From NCBI RefSeq assembly GCF_007671685.1, contig NZ_VCNL01000002.1, forward strand, positions 186,001 through 250,000: a stretch of 64,000 nucleotides of DNA, given 5' to 3'. Both the position numbers and the translations under genes were made by a program. Positions within the stretch are counted from its first letter, which is position 1, and each line of letters starts with the position of its first letter. Shown here one piece after another: positions 17,949 to 26,008 of this stretch. The notes beneath the pieces are model-generated. The model saw nothing but the letters and a program-made list of their open reading frames with translations. It was not told the origin of the DNA and searched no databases. Source of the DNA: Halorubrum salsamenti. Lineage in GTDB: Archaea; Halobacteriota; Halobacteria; Halobacteriales; Haloferacaceae.

Positions 17949-18011
17949 CTTATAAACGAGCGGCTGGGCTTTGGAGGAGTTAACCGCCGGTCCGCAAGCG
18001 ACCGTTTATAA
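17949..18011 (+). repeat. Minimal copy of the same element directly after copy A
   Basis: A TTATAAAC box followed within 25 bp by CTGGGCTTTGG (17964-17974) and GAGTTAACCGCCGG, so the two ends of the element are joined with no core. It ends near another TTTATAAT at 18005. It looks like a solo-end derivative in tandem with the long copy. Confidence 0.65.
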
Positions 18012-18077
18012 TGGACATACTGATCGAAACAGCCCAGTCCACGATCCACATACAGGGGCAATCCCCGCCACAGTCAC

Positions 18078-18092
18078 GCACCCTTTATCAGT
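18078..18092 (+). promoter_or_regulatory. Promoter box of the mptG-like gene
   Basis: The 15-mer GCACCCTTTATCAGT, with TTTAT 32 nt before the ATG at 18116, is identical to the box at 7948-7962. Confidence 0.65.
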
Positions 18093-18115
18093 CCGCCCCG
18101 AACCCCGAAGCAACC

Positions 18116-19153
18116 ATGGCACGCGCGAGCGCCGGGGCGCGGCTCCACTTCGGCTTCTGTAACCTCAGCCTCTCGCACGAGCGGCTGTACGGCGCCCTCG
18201 GGCTCGGGCTCGCGGAGCCGCGGGTGGTCGTCGACGCGGAACCCGCCGAGTCGGTCTCCGCGGCGGTCGATCCGCCGACCACCGATCCAGCCGTCCGCGA
18301 CGACGCCCGCGAGTACGCGACCACCGCCGTCGACCTCCTCGGCGTCGACGGCGCCCGGATCGCGGTCCGCGAGACCCTCCCGCGCCACGCCGGCCTCGGG
18401 AGCGGCACCCAGCTGGCCGCCGCGACGCTCGCGGCGGTGGCGGCCGCCCACGGGAAGGAACCCCATGTCCGCAAACACGCTCCGGCGCTCGGTCGCGGCG
18501 GGCGCTCCGGCGTCGGCGTCGCGACCTTCGAGGCGGGCGGGTTCGTGCTCGACGCCGGCCATCCCACCGCGCGGTTCACCACCGACCGCCCCGCCGACGG
18601 CGAGTGGACCGTTCCGCCGGTGGCCGCCCGCCACGCCGTCCCCGACGACTGGCGGTTCCTGCTCGTCCGCCCGGACGCCGATCCGGGCCGGAACGGCGAC
18701 GACGAGGACGACGCGATGCGGACCGCGGTCGAGCGCGCGGAGCCCGGGCTCGCGGACCGGATCGGGGGGATCGTCACCCGGCGCGTGCTCCCCGCGATCG
18801 CGACGGGGAACGCCGAGCGCTTCGGCGCCGCGGTCGCGGAGATCGGCCGGCTCAACGGCGCGTGGTACGCCGACGAGCAGGGCGGCGTCTACCGCCCGCC
18901 GGTCGGCGACGTGGTGGCGTCGCTGTCGGACGCCGCGGCCGTGTTCGGCGCCGGGCAGTCGTCGTGGGGGCCGACCGTGTACGGGGTCACGAATGCCGCC
19001 AACGCGAGCGCGGCCGCGACGGCGGGCGAGCGCGCCCTCGACGAGGCGGGGGTGGACGGGTCGGTCTCGGTCGTCGAGGCGGCCGAGGGCGGGGCGCGGG
19101 TGACGGGGCGGGAGCGAGGGCGACAGGAGGCGATAGGCGAGCAACAACACTAA
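18116..19153 (+). CDS. Beta-RFAP synthase (MptG)-like GHMP superfamily protein
   Basis: A 345-residue protein of the beta-ribofuranosylaminobenzene 5'-phosphate synthase family. In methanogens this enzyme joins p-aminobenzoate to PRPP at the start of tetrahydromethanopterin synthesis. It opens SAGARLHFGFCNLSL, has YGALGLGLAEPR like family members and the GHMP loop PRHAGLGSGTQLAAAT. Haloarchaea are thought to use folates rather than methanopterin, so the substrate here is uncertain. The ATG at 18116 has a box 32 nt upstream. The last 30 residues are Arg/Gln-rich and weakly conserved. Confidence 0.82.
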   Translation: MARASAGARLHFGFCNLSLSHERLYGALGLGLAEPRVVVDAEPAESVSAAVDPPTTDPAVRDDAREYATTAVDLLGVDGARIAVRETLPRHAGLGSGTQLAAATLAAVAAAHGKEPHVRKHAPALGRGGRSGVGVATFEAGGFVLDAGHPTARFTTDRPADGEWTVPPVAARHAVPDDWRFLLVRPDADPGRNGDDEDDAMRTAVERAEPGLADRIGGIVTRRVLPAIATGNAERFGAAVAEIGRLNGAWYADEQGGVYRPPVGDVVASLSDAAAVFGAGQSSWGPTVYGVTNAANASAAATAGERALDEAGVDGSVSVVEAAEGGARVTGRERGRQEAIGEQQH

Positions 19154-19178
19154 GCGGAGCGGCGTTCCCATACGGCAT

Positions 19179-20015
19179 ATGCCGAGTCTTCCGTTCGGCG
19201 TCGCCCGACTCGACTCGATCCTCGAGGGCGGGGCGCCGCCGGGGAACGTCGTGTTGCTCGCGGGCGAGTCCGGCGCCGGCGCGCGCGAGTTCCTGTACAC
19301 CAGCGCGGCGATGAACGCCCTCGGGCGCGCCGACGCGGAGCTGTTCGACCTCTACTACGGCGACCTCCCCGACGACGCGGCGCTTCCCGAGGAGGTTCAC
19401 TACATTTCCTTTACCGCCGACACCGACGCGCTCACCCGGGAGATGGGGTACACGATGGCGGACGAGATCGTCGACGCCGCGATCGACGGGATCGAGTTCC
19501 GGGACCTCTCGGCCGAGTACTTCCAGCTCAGCCCGATCCCGCGCGACTGGTACGAGGACGAGACGGCGTCGATCACGGAACTCGGCGACCGCGGCGAGTA
19601 CGAGGACGTGCTCACCGCGTTCGGCGACTACCTGTCGGCGCACGCCGACGACAGCCTCGTCTGTATCGACTCCGTGACCGACCTCGTCTCGATGGTCGAC
19701 GAGGACACCGAGTGGAGCGACGTGGCGATGGTGATGAAGGGGCTCAAGAAGGCGGCCTACGAGTGGGGCGGGCTCATCCTCGTGCTGGTGAACACCGACT
19801 CGATCACCGATAGAGAGCTCGGCGCGCTGATGGACGCCGCGGGCGGCACCCTGCAGTTCACGTGGGAGAGCGGGGGCTCCCAGCGAGCCAGAACGATGTT
19901 CGTCCGCGAGTTCCGCGGCGTGCTCTCCCGGCTGGAGTCCGAGAACATCGTCCGCTTCGAGACCGAGATCCACGAGGGAGGGTTCGACATCAGCGACGTG
20001 CGCAAGATCCGGTGA
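19179..20015 (+). CDS. RecA/KaiC-superfamily HTR-like protein with degenerate P-loop
   Basis: A 278-residue protein of the archaeal RadA/KaiC-like group, starting with the typical FGVARLDSILEGGAPPGNVVLLAGESGAG. The Walker A is degenerate: residues 29-37 read GESGAGARE, with Ala and Arg where Lys and Ser/Thr bind phosphate. A Walker-B-like strand is LVCIDSVTDLVS. ATP hydrolysis is therefore doubtful; a structural or signalling role is likely, as proposed for HTR-like proteins. It begins 25 bp after the mptG-like gene and may share its transcript. Confidence 0.82.
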   Translation: MPSLPFGVARLDSILEGGAPPGNVVLLAGESGAGAREFLYTSAAMNALGRADAELFDLYYGDLPDDAALPEEVHYISFTADTDALTREMGYTMADEIVDAAIDGIEFRDLSAEYFQLSPIPRDWYEDETASITELGDRGEYEDVLTAFGDYLSAHADDSLVCIDSVTDLVSMVDEDTEWSDVAMVMKGLKKAAYEWGGLILVLVNTDSITDRELGALMDAAGGTLQFTWESGGSQRARTMFVREFRGVLSRLESENIVRFETEIHEGGFDISDVRKIR

Positions 20016-20127
20016 GCGGCCCCGAGAGTGAACGGGGGAACCCCTCCGAGTATCGATCCGGAGAACGACGCGACAGATTACTTAAGTCTGCTCCCGAAAG
20101 GGAGTCGTAGATGACGGAGGGCCCGCG

Positions 20128-21024
20128 ATGAGCGACCTCGATCCGACCGACCGCGGCGACAGCGCCGCCGCGGCGGCCGCCGCCGACGAGGTCGACGTCG
20201 GTCGCGAGGAGCTGCTGAAGCGCGCCATCGTCGCGCTCGCGGAGTCCGAGGGAGTCGACGTCCCGGACGCGGAAGAGGTGGCGGCGATCGAGTCGCGGCT
20301 GGACGACCTCGACGCCGAGGTCGACGAGAAGGTCGAGGACCTCCGGGAGCGCTTCGTGGAGCTGTACCGCGATCTGGAGTCGAAGGCGCCCGCCGACCAC
20401 ACCCACGAGGAGACGGGGGAGCGGCTGGACGCGATCGCGGCCGACCTCGACGCGGTCGCCGGGCGTCTCGACGAACTGGAGGCCGAGGCGGCCGCGACGG
20501 CGACCGTCGGCGAGGCGGTCGACGAGACGGTCGACGCCCTCGACGACCGGCTCGCTCGCGTCGAGTCTCGAATCGACGACCTCGACGCGCTTGGCTCTCG
20601 CGTCGACGACCTCGACGAGATCGAAGAGAAGCTCTCGCGGGTCGCGAGCGCGGTCGTCAGGGTCCGCCGGCGGCTGGAGGCGGCCGAGCGCGACCGGGCC
20701 GAGCGCGAGCGCCTCGACGCGCTGACCGCCGCCGCGAACCGCGAGGGTGTCCGGAAAGCCGAGTGTACGAACTGCGCCGGGACCGTCGAACTCGGGCTGT
20801 TGACCGCGCCGGAGTGCCCTCACTGCGGCCGACAGTTCGGAGAGCTCGAACCGAATCCGGGCTTCCTCGGCACCTCGCGGCTGGTCGTCGAGGACCGGCC
20901 GGCGCTCGACGGCGACGTGAGCGGATCCCCGCCCGGCTCCGCGGGCACGGCGGACCGCGGGGCGGACACCGAGGACGAAAGTAGCGTGAGTACCCGCCGG
21001 GACGACGGAGGCGGTGAAACGTGA
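20128..21024 (+). CDS. Coiled-coil protein with C-terminal zinc ribbon
   Basis: A 298-residue acidic protein. Residues 20-215 are almost all heptad-rich helix (SRLDDLDAEVDEKVEDLRERF and many similar units), predicted as a long coiled coil. A CXXC zinc ribbon follows at CTNC ... CPHC, then a disordered acidic tail. There is no transmembrane segment or enzyme motif. The stop overlaps the GTG start of the next gene by 4 bp. The pair of Cys-motif proteins may act together; function unknown. Confidence 0.75.
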   Translation: MSDLDPTDRGDSAAAAAAADEVDVGREELLKRAIVALAESEGVDVPDAEEVAAIESRLDDLDAEVDEKVEDLRERFVELYRDLESKAPADHTHEETGERLDAIAADLDAVAGRLDELEAEAAATATVGEAVDETVDALDDRLARVESRIDDLDALGSRVDDLDEIEEKLSRVASAVVRVRRRLEAAERDRAERERLDALTAAANREGVRKAECTNCAGTVELGLLTAPECPHCGRQFGELEPNPGFLGTSRLVVEDRPALDGDVSGSPPGSAGTADRGADTEDESSVSTRRDDGGGET

Positions 21025-21674
21025 CCGACGAGGGGCCGGGTCAAGCCGACGACACCGACGAGATCGACGACCCCTTCGCTCGGTTGGACGAGGAGGGGCC
21101 CGAGGGGAACCCGCCCGGCGGCGACGCCGATGCGGAAACCCCCGGCTCCGAGGACCCGCTTTTTACCGAGGCGAAGACGGAGACCGGGGATCGCGTCGAA
21201 ACGGGCGTCGACGACGCGTCTGACCCCCGCTCCGTCGGGGTCTCAGATCGAGGAGAGGCCGACGACCCCTTCGACGAACTCGGCCCGGCGACCGGCGAGT
21301 CAGACGCGGACCTCGACGAGGCGTTCGAGCGAATGGACGTCGGCGAGGTCGCGGAGGAGGACGTCTGGGAGTCGCTCGACGAGGACGCGGCTGGCGGGCT
21401 CGGACCGGTCGGCGAGTTCGGCGACGCGACCTCGGGGACGGACGCGACGGGAGCCGGCCTCGGGGGAGACTTCGCAGACGCCGGCCGCGAGCGCGTGATC
21501 TCGAAGCGGACGTACTGCCAGCAGTGCCCGCACTTCTCGGCGCCGCCGGAGGTCGCCTGCGGCCACGAGGGGACGACCATCCTCGAGGCCGTCGGGTTCG
21601 ACGAGTTCCGGGTCCGGAACTGCCCGATGGTCGACGACGACGATCCGACGTTCGACGCGACTCGAGAGAAGTAA
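21021..21674 (+). CDS. Acidic protein with C-terminal Cys-rich motif
   Basis: A 217-residue protein. The first 150 residues are disordered, acidic and rich in Asp, Glu and Gly. The last 60 form a compact domain with RTYCQQCPHFS, VACGHEGT and RNCPMV, giving four or five cysteines and a histidine for zinc. The start is GTG at 21021, supported by a GGAGG Shine-Dalgarno match at 21007-21011 and by the 4-bp overlap with the coiled-coil gene. I do not know the function. Confidence 0.72.
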   Translation: MTDEGPGQADDTDEIDDPFARLDEEGPEGNPPGGDADAETPGSEDPLFTEAKTETGDRVETGVDDASDPRSVGVSDRGEADDPFDELGPATGESDADLDEAFERMDVGEVAEEDVWESLDEDAAGGLGPVGEFGDATSGTDATGAGLGGDFADAGRERVISKRTYCQQCPHFSAPPEVACGHEGTTILEAVGFDEFRVRNCPMVDDDDPTFDATREK

Positions 21675-21760
21675 CCGGGAACGGTTATATCGGGGTCAAG
21701 CGCGATCGCTGACGGTTTCTGAACACCCTCAAGGGGGTCGGGTCCCGAGGGCGCCTCGTC

Positions 21761-22888
21761 GTGGGAATAGTTCGACGGTTAGACGAGAGGGGAGTCGCGT
21801 TCGGCTCGGGAGCCCTCACCGGGGCGATAGGGGATTCGATTACGGTGATCCCGCTGGTCGTCGCGCTCGCGCTGCTGACCGACGTCTCGCTCCCGCACGC
21901 GCTCGTCGGGTTCGGGGTCTTCCAGATCGTCTGGGGGGTCCGGTACGGGCTTCCGGTGTCGGTCGAGCCGATGAAGGCGCTCGCGGCGCTGGCGATCGCC
22001 GGCGCGCTGACGTACGCGGAGCTCGTGCTCGCCGGGCTCGTCCTCGGCGTCCTCCTCCTCGCGATCGGGCTCACGGGGACGCTCGCGCGGGTCGAGCGCT
22101 GGATCGGCGAGCCGGTGATCCGCGGGGTGCAGTTCGCGGTCGGGCTGGTTCTCCTCGAAACCGGGGGCGAACTCGCGCTCGGCGACCCGATACTCGCGGC
22201 CGCGGGAGTGGCGATCGCCGCGACGGCCGCGCTCGCCGGCCACGGGAAGGCGAGCGCCCTCGCGGTCGCGGTCGTCGGAATCCTGATCGCCCTCGTCACC
22301 GCCGGGATCCCGGCGCCGCAGTGGCCCGGAGAGCCGCCGGTCCTGTCCCTGCAGGCGCTCTCCGGGGCGGTCACCCGGAGCACGGCCGACGGGATCGCGG
22401 CGCAGCTCGCGATGACGATCGGCAACGCCGCGCTGGCGACCTCCCTCCTCTTCGCCGACCTGTTCGACGCCGAGGTCACGCCGGACGAGTTGTCGGCGAG
22501 CATGGGCACGACGAACCTGATCGCGGTGCCGCTCGGCGGGATCCCGATGTGTCACGGCTGCGACGGCGTCGCCGGCAAGCACGCGTTCGGCGCGCGGACC
22601 GGCGGCGCGAACGTCGTCCTCGGCGTCGGCTACCTCGTCGCGGTCCCCTTCGCGACCCCCGCGCTGCTCGACGCGTTCCCGGTGGCGATGCTCGGCGCGC
22701 TGCTCGCGATCGTCGCCGTCTCGCTCGCGCGCAACGCCGTCGACTCCGAGAACGTCGCGCTCTCGGTCGCCATCGGGCTCGTCGCGCTGGCGACGAACCT
22801 CGGCGTCGCGTTCCTGCTCGGAATCGTCGCGCACCTCGCGTGGGAGCGAGTGGGAGGGGGCGGGGACGAGGGCGCCGATCACTTATAA
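21761..22888 (+). CDS. Putative sulfate/molybdate transporter, MOT1 family
   Basis: A 375-residue integral membrane protein with about ten hydrophobic helices. It matches the MOT1/SulP-like family of molybdate transporters: FGSGALTGAIGDSITVIPLVVAL near the N-terminus and the second signature GGIPMCHGCDGVAGKHAFGARTGG near residue 265. It probably takes up molybdate or a related oxyanion; no molybdenum-cofactor gene is next to it. The start is a GTG at 21761. The stop codon TAA falls inside the TTATAAA box that opens repeat copy B, so the element abuts the coding end. Confidence 0.88.
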   Translation: MGIVRRLDERGVAFGSGALTGAIGDSITVIPLVVALALLTDVSLPHALVGFGVFQIVWGVRYGLPVSVEPMKALAALAIAGALTYAELVLAGLVLGVLLLAIGLTGTLARVERWIGEPVIRGVQFAVGLVLLETGGELALGDPILAAAGVAIAATAALAGHGKASALAVAVVGILIALVTAGIPAPQWPGEPPVLSLQALSGAVTRSTADGIAAQLAMTIGNAALATSLLFADLFDAEVTPDELSASMGTTNLIAVPLGGIPMCHGCDGVAGKHAFGARTGGANVVLGVGYLVAVPFATPALLDAFPVAMLGALLAIVAVSLARNAVDSENVALSVAIGLVALATNLGVAFLLGIVAHLAWERVGGGGDEGADHL

Positions 22889-23103
22889 ACGATCGGTGCG
22901 GTGGCGCGTCCCGGAGAGCGGCCCGCAGGGCCGCGAGCCGACGGCGCGAGGGAGTCGGTCGCCCGGAGCAACGCGGAGGGCGACCGACGAGGCTGGGGAG
23001 GCGCGAGGTTGCCGTGCTGTGCGGTCGGGTGGGGCTTTGGAGATGTCAACCGTCGATCCGACACGATCAACCACTTATAACGCACAAACTCGCCAAAGCC
23101 GGA
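22882..23103 (+). repeat. Structured intergenic element, copy B (collapsed form)
   Basis: It fills the gap between two convergent genes. It starts with CTTATAAACGATCGG, has GCGGTGGCGCGTC, and the core from 22988 (CGAGGCTGGGGAGGCG). The segment that in copies A and C lies between GGTGGGACTC and CTGGGGCTTTGG is missing, so the core runs straight into GGGGCTTTGG at 23031-23040 and GATGTCAACCGTCG. An inverted piece of the terminal motif, GCCAAAGCCGG, stands at 23092-23102. TTATAA boxes occur at both outer borders (22884 and 23131). No convincing gene is inside. Confidence 0.82.
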
Positions 23104-23130
23104 TTGACCCGCGATCGATCTACCGACTCC

Positions 23131-24228
23131 TTATAAAACGTCCTCCAGCGCGTCCATCGCCTCGTCCACCCGGTCGACCCGCGCGTTGTGCCCCATATGC
23201 CCGATCCGGAGGACGTCGTCGGCCAGCCCCGCCAACCCGGTCGCGAGGAGCACGTCGCGCTCCTCGCGGAGCCGGGTCTGCAGCTCCTCGGCCCGCCCGG
23301 GAACCTCGAAGGCCGTCACCGTCGGTGAACTTCGCTCCGGGTCGGGATACGGCTCCAGCCCCAGCTCCGCGCCGCGCTCGCGACACCGCGCCGCCGCGGT
23401 CCGGTGTCGCTCCCGGACCGCGTCGAGCCCCTCGTCGAGCCACAGCCCCAGCGCCGCGTCGAGCGCGACGACTTCGGTCGTGAGGTGGGTGTACGGGAAC
23501 CCCTCGGACGTGTCGCGCCACGGGAGGAAGTTCGTGTACAGCGAGTGCGGGTCCCGCTCCGCCATCGCCGCCCACGCGCGGTCGCTGATCGCGGCGGTGG
23601 TGAGCCCCGGCGGCGCGCTGAAGCACTTCTGTGAAGCCCCCAGACACACGTCGATCCGGTCGGTCGGCACCCGAACGCCCCCGAGCGACGAGACGGCGTC
23701 GACGACGGTGAGGATCTCTCCGTCCGCCGCCTCCAAGAGGTCGAGCGCGGGACCGAGATCGTTGAGCGTCCCCGTCGGCGTCTCGCAGTGGACCATCGTC
23801 GCGAGGTCGAACTCGCGGTCGTCGTCGCTGAGGACCGATTCGAGCTCACCTAACGGAAGGGGGTCGTCGTAGTCGGCCGAGACCAGCGTCGCCTCGCCGC
23901 CGTAGTCCGCGACGAAGTCGGCGAAGCCGTCGCCGTAGAGCCCGTTCGAGAGGCACAGCACCTCAGTCCCGGACCCGACCAGCGAGGCGATCGCGGCCTC
24001 CAGCCCGAGGATCCCCTCGCCGCCGGGGACGACGACGTCGCGTGTCGGCGACGCGGAGCCGTCTCGGGTGGCGCCGTCCGGATCGACCTCGTACACCGTC
24101 GCCAGCCGATCGGTCAGTCGATCGTAGATCCGGTGGAACTCGGGGTCGACGTCGGGATTTATCAGATCGCGGCTCATCGCGTCGCGGACGGGAGCGGGGA
24201 CCGCGGTGGGTCCCGGCGTCATGAGCAT
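23131..24228 (-). CDS. Class V aminotransferase, alanine-glyoxylate / serine-pyruvate type
   Basis: A 365-residue PLP enzyme of the alanine-glyoxylate aminotransferase family. It starts LMTPGPTAVPAPVRDAMSR, has VVPGGEGILGLEAAIASL, the aspartate in VVDAVSSLGG and the PLP lysine in GASQKCFSAPPGL, and ends with RIGHMGH, all typical. It interconverts amino acids with glyoxylate, pyruvate or a similar acceptor. The ATG at 24228 or the one 6 nt inside are equally possible. A cttatg box lies about 28 nt upstream on the minus strand. Its TAA stop lies in a TTATAA at the edge of repeat B. Confidence 0.92.
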   Translation of the reverse strand: MLMTPGPTAVPAPVRDAMSRDLINPDVDPEFHRIYDRLTDRLATVYEVDPDGATRDGSASPTRDVVVPGGEGILGLEAAIASLVGSGTEVLCLSNGLYGDGFADFVADYGGEATLVSADYDDPLPLGELESVLSDDDREFDLATMVHCETPTGTLNDLGPALDLLEAADGEILTVVDAVSSLGGVRVPTDRIDVCLGASQKCFSAPPGLTTAAISDRAWAAMAERDPHSLYTNFLPWRDTSEGFPYTHLTTEVVALDAALGLWLDEGLDAVRERHRTAAARCRERGAELGLEPYPDPERSSPTVTAFEVPGRAEELQTRLREERDVLLATGLAGLADDVLRIGHMGHNARVDRVDEAMDALEDVL

Positions 24229-24308
24229 ACGCCGTCACCGGGTCCCATCGGCATAAGAGCGCCGTCCCGATCCCACCGTGGCGGTGGGCTGTCTCACCCA
24301 CGGGTAAG

Positions 24309-24315
24309 TATATAT
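24309..24315 (+). promoter_or_regulatory. TATA box of the COG1361/ABC operon
   Basis: TATATAT lies about 105 nt upstream of the ATG at 24419. With a Shine-Dalgarno match GGAGGAG ending just before the start, this suggests a leadered transcript of about 80 nt, unlike most genes here. Confidence 0.5.
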
Positions 24316-24418
24316 GACCGGCAGAAGAGTTAGAAGCATGACACGCGGTTATCGCTGTCCCCCGCGGCCGGTCCGGCCCGCTGACGGGTCCGAAACGATC
24401 GGGAGTTCGGAGGAGTGA

Positions 24419-26008
24419 ATGCCCCGGCGAATCCTCGCTCTCCTCACGGTGGGCGTACTGCTCGTCGGGGCGGTCGCCGGACTCGCCGTCGCGCAAGAGG
24501 AGCCGCCGTTCGTCCGTGGTGAGCCCGAACTGGATGTGTACGTCCCCGACTCGACCGTGTCTCCGGGAACGGTGACAGACCTCACGGTGCAGATCGCGAA
24601 CGACGGCGACGTACAGGCGGGGTCAGACCTCCGGAGGGAGTCCGTCACGACGGCTCGGAGCGTCGCGATCGAAGTTCAAAACGACGACTCGCCACTCGTC
24701 GTTAAGACGGAGCGGACCGCTGTCGGATCGATCGTCGACGGCGGAGTCCGCGAGGTGCCCATCTCGGTCGCGGTGCCGGCCGACGCGGAGCCGGGTGAGT
24801 ATTCGCTCGACGTACGGCTCGAGTACTCGTACACGCACCTCTCGGCGCCGCGGAGCGGAGTCGTACAGGACCGATCGCGAACGCGAACCGAGTCGATCTC
24901 GGTGACCGTCGACGACGGCCCCCGATTCGCGATGCGGACGGTCGACACCGACGTGCAGGTCGGCGGCTCCGGAACGCTCGTGGCGAACGTGACCAACGTC
25001 GGCGGCGAGACCGCGCGCGATCTCTCGGTCGAACTCGCCGCGAACGGACCCGACCTCGCCCTCGGCGAGACGGAACGGAACACCGCCCGGATCGACCGGC
25101 TCGCTCCCGGGGAGAACGCGACCGCCAGGTTCCCGGTACGCGTCCGTTCGGACGCGGCCGCGGAGTCGTTCGGCCTGACCGGCACCGTACGGTACACCGA
25201 TGTCGACGGCGTCCGCGACGCCCACGAGGGGGTCCCGGTCGGGATACGGCCCGGAGCCGAGCAGTCGATCTCGGTCTCGATCGACGATTCGACGCTCCGC
25301 GTGGGCGAGAACGGAACCCTCCGCGGAACGGTTCGCAACGACGGCCCGGCCGACGTGCGAGGAGTCGCTCTCGCGGTCGGCGAGGGGGCGTTCGTTCCCC
25401 GGAGCCCGCGGTACGCCGTCGGTGACATCGCCGCCGGCGAGAGCGCCGGGTTCCGGTTCCGCGGCGAAGTGCCGGCGAACGCCGACTCGGTCCCACAGCA
25501 ACTGGTCGTCTCGACCAGTTACCGGAGCGCCACTGACACCGAGCGGACGACCCGCGAGGCGGTCCGCGTGCGCGTCGCCGAGCGTCGGGACGGAGTGACG
25601 GTATCCCCGGTCGAGCCGCGGTTCGCGGCCGGCGAGGACGGCGTGTTGCGGCTCAACGTAACGAACCGTCGCGACAGCGAACTTCGGGACATCGAACTGC
25701 GTCTCGCCGTCGACCAGCCGCTGGAGAGCGAGTTCCGGACGACGGTGATCCCGGCGCTGGAGTCCGGTGAGACGGGGCAAGTCGCGTTCGATCTCGCCGT
25801 TGACGGCGATGCGCCGGTGAGCCGCTACCCGGCGACCGTCGAGATTTCCCACACAGACACCGAGGGCGTCCGAGTCACCGGCGGCACCGCGACGGTCGCC
25901 GTCTCGGTCGTCGAGGCGTCCGGCGGCGGGGTCTCCACAGAGCTCGGCGTGTTGATCGTTCTCTTGGTCCTCGTCGCCGCCGGAGCGTGGTGGTTCTATG
26001 TCCGGTGA
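24419..26008 (+). CDS. Exported, membrane-anchored COG1361/CARDB-like protein
   Basis: A 529-residue protein with an N-terminal signal peptide (ILALLTVGVLLVGAVAGLAVA) and one C-terminal membrane helix (LGVLIVLLVLVAAGAWWFYV). Between them are four or five tandem beta-sandwich units of about 100 residues with the NEW3/CARDB pattern (GGSGTLVANVTNVGGETARDL and GENGTLRGTVRNDGPADVRG). It should sit on the outer face of the membrane. It overlaps the ABC ATPase gene by 11 bp and so is the first part of a three-gene exporter operon. Confidence 0.85.
   Translation: MPRRILALLTVGVLLVGAVAGLAVAQEEPPFVRGEPELDVYVPDSTVSPGTVTDLTVQIANDGDVQAGSDLRRESVTTARSVAIEVQNDDSPLVVKTERTAVGSIVDGGVREVPISVAVPADAEPGEYSLDVRLEYSYTHLSAPRSGVVQDRSRTRTESISVTVDDGPRFAMRTVDTDVQVGGSGTLVANVTNVGGETARDLSVELAANGPDLALGETERNTARIDRLAPGENATARFPVRVRSDAAAESFGLTGTVRYTDVDGVRDAHEGVPVGIRPGAEQSISVSIDDSTLRVGENGTLRGTVRNDGPADVRGVALAVGEGAFVPRSPRYAVGDIAAGESAGFRFRGEVPANADSVPQQLVVSTSYRSATDTERTTREAVRVRVAERRDGVTVSPVEPRFAAGEDGVLRLNVTNRRDSELRDIELRLAVDQPLESEFRTTVIPALESGETGQVAFDLAVDGDAPVSRYPATVEISHTDTEGVRVTGGTATVAVSVVEASGGGVSTELGVLIVLLVLVAAGAWWFYVR

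Noticed and set aside
17731..17955. Small basic ORFs inside the repeats, such as the 74-residue frame in copy A and the 104-residue frame in copy C
   Set aside because: They are Arg/Ala/Ser-rich, lie over hairpins and do not keep a common reading frame between copies, so they are not credible proteins.
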